In this document: positions 59,346 to 64,000 of the stretch, piece after piece
Layout of the letters: each line of letters opens with the position of its first letter
Position numbering within the stretch: position 1 is the first letter of the stretch
Assembly: GCF_009909235.1 (NCBI RefSeq)
Contig: NZ_JAAAPO010000005.1
Span: forward strand, 1 to 64,000
Direction of reading: 5' to 3'
DNA: 64,000 bases
Source: Novosphingobium ovatum
GTDB lineage: Bacteria; Pseudomonadota; Alphaproteobacteria; Sphingomonadales; Sphingomonadaceae
Position numbers and translations under genes: made by a program
The notes under the pieces: model-generated
What the model saw: only the letters and a program-made list of their open reading frames with translations
Databases searched by the model: none
Told to the model about the DNA's origin: nothing

Positions 59346-59983
59346 CCGACGCCGTCCCGCCCACGGCCAAACAACTGGCCGCGCAGGCGCGCTGCGCCGC
59401 GATGGTCGCACACGCCCGCGCGCAGATCATGGCCGTGGGGGTACAGCGGTTCAACCTGAACGCGGTGCTGCGCGAAGCGGGCGGATCCAAGGCCACGCTG
59501 GCCAAATATTTTGGCGACAAGACCGGGCTGATCGCCGCCGCCATCGGCGAGGAAGCGCGCGAGGCGATGGCCGCATTGGTGCCGGTCGAGCCCGCGCGGG
59601 GGCAATCGCTGGAACAGACATTGCAGCAACTGCTGGCCGGTGTCCTGCGGTTTTACCTGCAACCGGGCGCCTTGGCACTGTACCGCGCGGTGATCGCCAT
59701 GGCCGATCAGACCGAGCATGCGGCGGCCGCTGGCTTTTATGCGGCGGGGCATGGCGCGGTGGTGGACGCCATCGCCCATGTGCTGACCTCCCCGCCCGCC
59801 GCCCTGTCGCCCGATGCCGCCCGTGCCATGGCCGACACCCTTACCCACGCCATTCGCGCCGGTGTGTACGAACGCGCCCTGTTGGGGCTGGAGCCTTTGC
59901 CGGTGGCCGATGCCGCCATTGCCGCGCAGGTGGCCCACACGCTCGCGCTATGCCTGCCGGGGATCATTGCCGCGCAGGGCTGA
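59342..59983 (+). CDS. TetR-family regulator
   Basis: ATG at 59342 overlaps the LysR stop and gives 213 residues. The DNA-binding domain (VGVQRFNLNAVLREAGGSKA, TLAKYFGDKTGLIAAAIGEE) and a helical ligand domain are visible. A 15-bp palindrome lies 31 bp after its end, just before the Rieske oxygenase, so it probably represses that gene. Confidence 0.88.
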   Translation: MTDAVPPTAKQLAAQARCAAMVAHARAQIMAVGVQRFNLNAVLREAGGSKATLAKYFGDKTGLIAAAIGEEAREAMAALVPVEPARGQSLEQTLQQLLAGVLRFYLQPGALALYRAVIAMADQTEHAAAAGFYAAGHGAVVDAIAHVLTSPPAALSPDAARAMADTLTHAIRAGVYERALLGLEPLPVADAAIAAQVAHTLALCLPGIIAAQG

Positions 59984-60013
59984 TGGCTTGACGCTGCCCC
60001 TGTCGTGATAATA

Positions 60014-60028
60014 TGTACCGATGGTACA
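60014..60028. promoter_or_regulatory. Palindromic operator before the Rieske oxygenase
   Basis: TGTACC-GAT-GGTACA, a perfect six-bp inverted repeat around three bases, 22 bp before the oxygenase ATG. It is a plausible site for the TetR protein encoded just upstream. Confidence 0.7.
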
Positions 60029-60049
60029 CATGATTCGGGGGAGAGCAAA

Positions 60050-61087
60050 ATGACCTATCTGCGCAATGCCTGGTACGTGGCCGCATGGGACAGCGAAGTG
60101 CGTGCCGATGCCCCCCTGCAACGCCGCATTCTGGACGAGGCCGTCGTGCTGTTCCGCGATGCCGATGGCGTGGCGCAGGCCGTGTCAGGCGTGTGCCCGC
60201 ACCGCCATGCCTCGCTGGGGATGGGACGGGTGGCCGATGGCGTGCTGCATTGCGGCTATCACGGGCTGGGCTTTGACGGGAGCGGGGCCTGTGTCCACAA
60301 CCCCTTCGGCGCGCCGGCCAAGACGATGCGCCTGACGCGCTACCCGGTGGTCGAACGCTTTGCCGCGATCTGGATCTGGATGGGCGATGCCGAACAGGCC
60401 GATCCCGCAATGATCGGCGATTTTGCCTGCAACGATCCGGCCGACAATGCGGTGGGTCAGGGCTATTTGCGGGTCGAGGCAAGCTATGAGCTGGAGATCG
60501 ACAATATTCTGGACCTGAGCCACATCCAGTTCCTGCACCCCACCACGCTGGGCAGCGGGCAGGTGTCGAACGCCAAATATGAATGGTCGCAGGAGGGCGA
60601 GGCCATCTGGTCCAAGCGCGACGTGTTTGGCGAGATCATGACCGAAGGGTTGGCCCAAGCCATGGGCATGGCGCCCGGCACGCCCAGCGACCGCTGGATC
60701 CACACACGCTGGACCGCGCCCGCCAATATGGTGATCTGGGCAGGTGCTGTGCCCGCCGGCCGCCCCCAATCCGAAGGCCGCGCCACCCCCACCGGCCATT
60801 TCTTCACGCCCGAAACGGCCACCAGCTCGCATTATTTCTATTCCATCGCCTTTCCCCGCGCGATGGGGCCGCAGGCACAGGCGATCGCCGACGCGCAGGT
60901 TGAATTCCTGAGCGCACCCTTCCGCGAGGAAGACCTGCCGATGCTGGAGGAGCAGCAGCGCAACCTGAATGGCCAATCTCTGCGCGAGGCAAAGTTGGGC
61001 TGGTTGCCGGGCGATGCCGCAGGCGCGCGGGCGCGCAACATGCTGTATGCGCTGATCGATGCCGAACAGGGCCATGGCGCGCCCTGA
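60050..61087 (+). CDS. Rieske non-haem iron oxygenase (VanA-like)
   Basis: ATG at 60050 follows GGGGGAG and gives 345 residues. The Rieske cluster ligands are Cys49-x-His51 (CPHRH) and Cys68-x2-His71 (CGYHG). The mononuclear iron site is in DNILDLSHIQFLHP (His158, His163). Family members start MTYLRNAWYVAAW and include vanillate O-demethylase and similar aromatic-acid oxygenases. No reductase gene is adjacent in the window, so electrons must come from elsewhere. Confidence 0.9.
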   Translation: MTYLRNAWYVAAWDSEVRADAPLQRRILDEAVVLFRDADGVAQAVSGVCPHRHASLGMGRVADGVLHCGYHGLGFDGSGACVHNPFGAPAKTMRLTRYPVVERFAAIWIWMGDAEQADPAMIGDFACNDPADNAVGQGYLRVEASYELEIDNILDLSHIQFLHPTTLGSGQVSNAKYEWSQEGEAIWSKRDVFGEIMTEGLAQAMGMAPGTPSDRWIHTRWTAPANMVIWAGAVPAGRPQSEGRATPTGHFFTPETATSSHYFYSIAFPRAMGPQAQAIADAQVEFLSAPFREEDLPMLEEQQRNLNGQSLREAKLGWLPGDAAGARARNMLYALIDAEQGHGAP

Positions 61088-61631
61088 ACAGCGGCATGGG
61101 GGCGATGCTGTCAGCACGCCCCCGCCCCGCAAAAATCCGGCATTTCCGCCACAATCGCGCGCCCACGGACAAGCGCTGGCCTGCAACGCGGCCACCGCCG
61201 ACTTTCTGGACGTGCGCGCCGGTTTGTCCAAGGGCGGGCAGAAAGGCCCGCGGCGCACCATCCTGTGCGAGGGCGCCTATGCCGGCAAGATTGTGATCGT
61301 GCCCACCACCAATTTCGTCCTGAAGTGGGAAAGCGACACGATCGGCCAGCACAAATTCGACGAGAACCTGTGTGAGGCCGAGGCATCAGGCGGCGCGAAG
61401 AACCAGTTGCCGCGCCAGATCGTCAAACGTCTGGCCGAGGCGCTGGAGAAATCGGGCGTCGACATCGTGCCCCGCATCCAGTTCAGCACACGTGGCGAAG
61501 GCGGCAAAGGCGCTCATGGCGGCCCTCTGGGCGCGCTGATCGGCATACTGCTCAGCCCAAAGGGGCACGAACTGATCGAGCCGTCCCCACGCGGTGTCAC
61601 CACCGACAAGAACACGGCGCAAGACGCCTGA
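61074..61631 (+). CDS. Unrecognised protein, 185 aa
   Basis: The frame begins inside the Rieske gene end (ATG at 61074; ATG at 61059 also possible). The first 50 residues look non-conserved. The clearer part runs from ADFLDVRAGLSKGGQ through RTILCEGAYAGKIVIVPTTN, KFDENLCEAEASGGAKNQLP and GKGAHGGPLGALIGILLSPK. It may be a conserved domain with a badly defined start or the remnant of a longer protein. No function assigned. Confidence 0.55.
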   Translation: MARPEQRHGGDAVSTPPPRKNPAFPPQSRAHGQALACNAATADFLDVRAGLSKGGQKGPRRTILCEGAYAGKIVIVPTTNFVLKWESDTIGQHKFDENLCEAEASGGAKNQLPRQIVKRLAEALEKSGVDIVPRIQFSTRGEGGKGAHGGPLGALIGILLSPKGHELIEPSPRGVTTDKNTAQDA

Positions 61632-61639
61632 TCGCATGG

Positions 61640-61667
61640 CTCCCGGCGGCATCACAACCGCCGGGAG
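61640..61667. terminator. Strong hairpin between convergent genes
   Basis: CTCCCGGCGG-CATCACAA-CCGCCGGGAG, a perfect ten-bp stem between the convergent genes ending at 61631 and 61742. There is no T tract, so it may act as a transcript-end stabiliser or a Rho-assisted terminator. Confidence 0.55.
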
Positions 61668-61741
61668 ACACGATATGCTCCCCTGCCCTTGGGCCGCCGC
61701 GTGACGGAACGCGCGATCCATTCGATCGCAACGCCTTCGCG

Positions 61742-63703
61742 CTAGATCGCACGCGCAGCCAGATGCCCTTCCCGAATGGCTGTTTGCAGGTAACGCGGTG
61801 AGCGTGCATCGCCCACCACCGCAACCTGCCCCGGCCAACCGGCCAGTGCCTCAACCAGATCTCGGTTCGACTTGTTGTGCGATACGAACACCACCGTGTC
61901 TGCCGCCACTGTTTCGGGCGCGCCGCCAAAGCGCGTTGAGACAATGGCTTGGCCCTCCTGCACGGCATCAAGGCGAGCGTAGGTCATCAGGCGGAAATCA
62001 CCGCGTGCCAGACGCTCCAGAGCAGGTTCGGCAGACAGGCTCGCTTCCAGTCCCGGGGCGAAACTGGACAGGCCTGTGGCGAATGTCACCGCAACGCCGC
62101 GCTCGATCAGGAATTCGGCCGCGGCAACGCCTTCATAATGGCCGGTATCATCGTAAACCAGCGCGCGGCTCCCCCAATCGCGATTGCTGTTCTCCAAAAG
62201 CAAATCGTGACTGGAAATGACCTGGCGGCGCTCCATGCCGGACGCGATCCGCCCCGGCGAGCGGTGCTGTTGACCATCGACACGCGGCAACGATCCGGTG
62301 GCGATGATAACCGCATCGGGCGCGATATCGGTCACGTCGTCCGCTTCAACATAGGTGCCCAATCTTACGTCCACGCCCAATCGATAGACTTCGCGTTCAA
62401 GCCATTCGGTAATGTCGCCGATGCCGGCGCGGCGCGGGGCCCGCCGGGCCGCATTGATCGCGCCGCCCAGCGCCCCCGATGCCTCCGCCAGGATGACCTT
62501 GTGCCCTTTCTTCGCGGCGATCCGGGCCGCTTCCAACCCGGCAGGGCCACCGCCGACCACCAGCACCCGCTTGGGATTGTCGGTTGGCTGTATCAGGTCT
62601 TCGGACAGGGTGGCCTCGGCCCCGACGGCGACATTCACCGTACAGCCCATCCGCCCCACGGTGCCCAGACCGCCAATACAGCCATGGTTGCAGCCGATGC
62701 AGGGACGCACGGATTCCGGCGCGCCCGCCACGGTCTTTGCCACAAGATCAGGGTCGGCAATATGCGCGCGGGTCAACGCGACCAGATCGGCCGCGCCCTC
62801 GTGAATGACCTGATCGGCTTCCTCCAGAGTGCGGAACCGCCCCGTAACAAGGATGGGCAGATCGAGCGCCGCGCGCACCGGGGCGGCATGGGGGACTTCA
62901 TAGCCCGCCGCCTCATGCATGGCGCCGATGATCTTGTGCGGGTTATAGTCCGTACCCAGCGTGAGGTTCACAAAGTCGATCAGGCCGCGCCTGCGGAATT
63001 CGGCCGCGATCATGGCCACATCGTCTTCGGTCATGCCGCCGGGCAACAGTTCGGGCGAAAGCCGGACGCCCAGCGCCATCGTCGGCGGCAGCATGGCGCG
63101 CACCATTTCCAGAATTTCCAGCGGCAGGCGCAGTCGGTTCTCGAAGCTGCCGCCATAGGCATCGGTGCGATGGTTGTGCAGCGGCGAGAGGAACTGCTGC
63201 ATCAAATAGCCATGCGCCATATGCAGTTCGACGCCGTCCAGCCCCCCTTCGATGACAAGGCGCACCGCGGTCCGATAGCCTTCCTTCAGCTCCTCGATCT
63301 CGCGCGCGCCCATCGGTTCTGCCTGTACGCCCAAAAGAGCGCCAACAGTGTCCGAAGATGACCACGGCGGGCTGCCGTCAGCCTGAGGGATCTCGTTGCC
63401 GAGGTGGCCGATCTGCTGGAACACTTTCATCCCGAACGGCGCAACGCGGTCCATCAGACGCCGATATCCCGAGACCATATCGGCGCCGTGCTGGTTGAAA
63501 AACGGATAGGCCGACGATGCCACCGAGAGCAGTTCAATGATCGTCAGGCCTACGCCGCCCCTGGCGCGCGCAACGTGGTAGTCGATGAGCGTGTCATTCA
63601 TCGTCCCAAGACCCAGCCCGGTACCGTGACCGGTACGCACCACACGGTTGGGCAAGGTGACGGGGCCGACCTTGAACGGGGTCAGAATGTGCCGCAGGGC
63701 CAT
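61742..63703 (-). CDS. Old-yellow-enzyme/dienoyl-CoA-reductase-type flavoprotein
   Basis: ATG at 63703 (AGGA nine bases upstream) gives 653 residues. The N-terminal FMN-binding TIM barrel (LTPFKVGPVTLPNRVVRTGH, GVELHMAHGYLMQQFLSP) runs to about residue 330. Four cysteines in CIGCNHGC and GRMGC (about 335-350) bind a 4Fe-4S cluster. The C-terminal half is an FAD/NAD domain with VLVVGGGPAGLEAARIAAKK. This is the layout of FadH, trimethylamine dehydrogenase and bile-acid BaiCD-type enzymes. The substrate is unknown; it probably reduces an unsaturated or N-methyl compound in the same catabolic cluster as the Rieske enzyme. Confidence 0.9.
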   Translation of the reverse strand: MALRHILTPFKVGPVTLPNRVVRTGHGTGLGLGTMNDTLIDYHVARARGGVGLTIIELLSVASSAYPFFNQHGADMVSGYRRLMDRVAPFGMKVFQQIGHLGNEIPQADGSPPWSSSDTVGALLGVQAEPMGAREIEELKEGYRTAVRLVIEGGLDGVELHMAHGYLMQQFLSPLHNHRTDAYGGSFENRLRLPLEILEMVRAMLPPTMALGVRLSPELLPGGMTEDDVAMIAAEFRRRGLIDFVNLTLGTDYNPHKIIGAMHEAAGYEVPHAAPVRAALDLPILVTGRFRTLEEADQVIHEGAADLVALTRAHIADPDLVAKTVAGAPESVRPCIGCNHGCIGGLGTVGRMGCTVNVAVGAEATLSEDLIQPTDNPKRVLVVGGGPAGLEAARIAAKKGHKVILAEASGALGGAINAARRAPRRAGIGDITEWLEREVYRLGVDVRLGTYVEADDVTDIAPDAVIIATGSLPRVDGQQHRSPGRIASGMERRQVISSHDLLLENSNRDWGSRALVYDDTGHYEGVAAAEFLIERGVAVTFATGLSSFAPGLEASLSAEPALERLARGDFRLMTYARLDAVQEGQAIVSTRFGGAPETVAADTVVFVSHNKSNRDLVEALAGWPGQVAVVGDARSPRYLQTAIREGHLAARAI

Positions 63704-63918
63704 GACGATGCATCCTCTTGTGTGCCGGGCATCCGCCGCGGTCATTGTTTTGCGACGGTCGTTACAAAATGATGCTACGCCCCGCGAGCGTTTGCGCCTC
63801 TCGTAAAAGCTAGGTGCCGGCGCGCTTTTAATGCAACAATGTTATCAAATAAACGAAGCGTGACGCGCCTGCGGCCAAACCTTGTCATGCAAGTGCCGCG
63901 CACCTCGGGAGAGTGCGG

Positions 63919-64000
63919 ATGAACGATCAGACCATTCACTACGTCGGCTTTATCCGGCGGCGGGCGGGCATGTCCCATGCGGATTTCTCGACGCATTGGG
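63919..64000 (+). CDS. EthD-domain protein, partial
   Basis: ATG at 63919 follows GGGAGAG and encodes YVGFIRRRAGMSHADFSTHW before the window ends. The start I-x-F-I-K/R-R-x-x-G-M-S-x-x-x-F-x-x-H-W is that of EthD ferredoxin-like domains, small proteins often beside oxygenases and dehydrogenases in catabolic clusters. It is divergent from the flavoprotein, with 215 bp of AT-richer intergenic DNA between them. Confidence 0.8.
   Translation, partial: MNDQTIHYVGFIRRRAGMSHADFSTHW

Noticed and set aside
63775..63996. A 73-codon minus-strand frame at the right edge.
   Set aside because: It overlaps the EthD start on the other strand and the divergent promoter region, and has shadow-like composition.
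1..64000. CRISPR arrays, tRNA or rRNA genes and insertion sequences.
   Set aside because: No spaced direct repeats, cloverleaf-like segments, rRNA motifs or transposase frames were seen. The attachment site is not in a tRNA gene.

Overview
The window is high-GC alphaproteobacterial DNA, most likely from a sphingomonad (Novosphingobium-like). The host genes fit that group: a TonB-dependent receptor beside a TetR regulator, an HME-type RND efflux operon, a Rieske oxygenase with an old-yellow-enzyme partner, and a phage-borne GapR-family protein. The organism call is inference, because the window holds no rRNA or other marker gene.

About 40.7 kb (788-41444) is one apparently intact temperate prophage with a lambda-like siphovirus plan. 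It is bounded by a 15-bp direct repeat (TTCGTGGTTAACACC) and carries a tyrosine integrase at its left end. It lies in the short divergent region between two polysaccharide-precursor loci: a TviB-type UDP-sugar dehydrogenase reading left off the window, and wecB-wecC reading right. On the minus strand from 8100 to 834 lies the early leftward operon: many small genes, SSB, RecT, YqaJ-type exonuclease, an excisionase-like protein and the integrase. The immunity region (8233-9873) has a LexA-like repressor, a lipoprotein, a Cro-like protein, and 'GCGCATGCGC' palindromes inside both divergent promoters. Rightward early genes (9874-14461) include GapR-like, VRR-NUC and replication proteins. They lead into the late genes: terminase, portal fused to an Acb1-like 2H phosphoesterase domain, head, connector, tail tube, frameshifted tail chaperone, tape measure, tail tip, SGNH-hydrolase tail spike, lysis genes (holin, endolysin, nested spanins) and a second SGNH protein. 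The right arm (41389-38962, minus strand) holds more small early genes and a two-gene HTH operon with its own palindromic operator. In the circular genome these small genes would continue the leftward operon across attP.

The most unusual signal is a 12-base element, TGACGGCGGTAA, found six times in the same orientation, each time just before a late gene block. In four copies the start codon begins exactly 44 nt from the first base of the element, no clear Shine-Dalgarno is present, and a TA-containing hexamer sits 8 nt before the start codon. In the other two copies the leader is longer and a good Shine-Dalgarno is present. This pattern suggests a family of phage late promoters, four of them producing leaderless mRNAs.

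Right of the prophage lie wecB-wecC, a secreted protein of unknown function, a TonB-dependent receptor divergent from a TetR regulator, a PilZ protein, a PhoP/PhoQ-like two-component system divergent from an HME-RND tripartite efflux operon, a cytoplasmic PAS chemoreceptor, a LysR-TetR pair, a Rieske oxygenase behind a TetR-type palindrome, an unrecognised small gene, an old-yellow-enzyme-type flavoprotein and the start of an EthD-domain protein.
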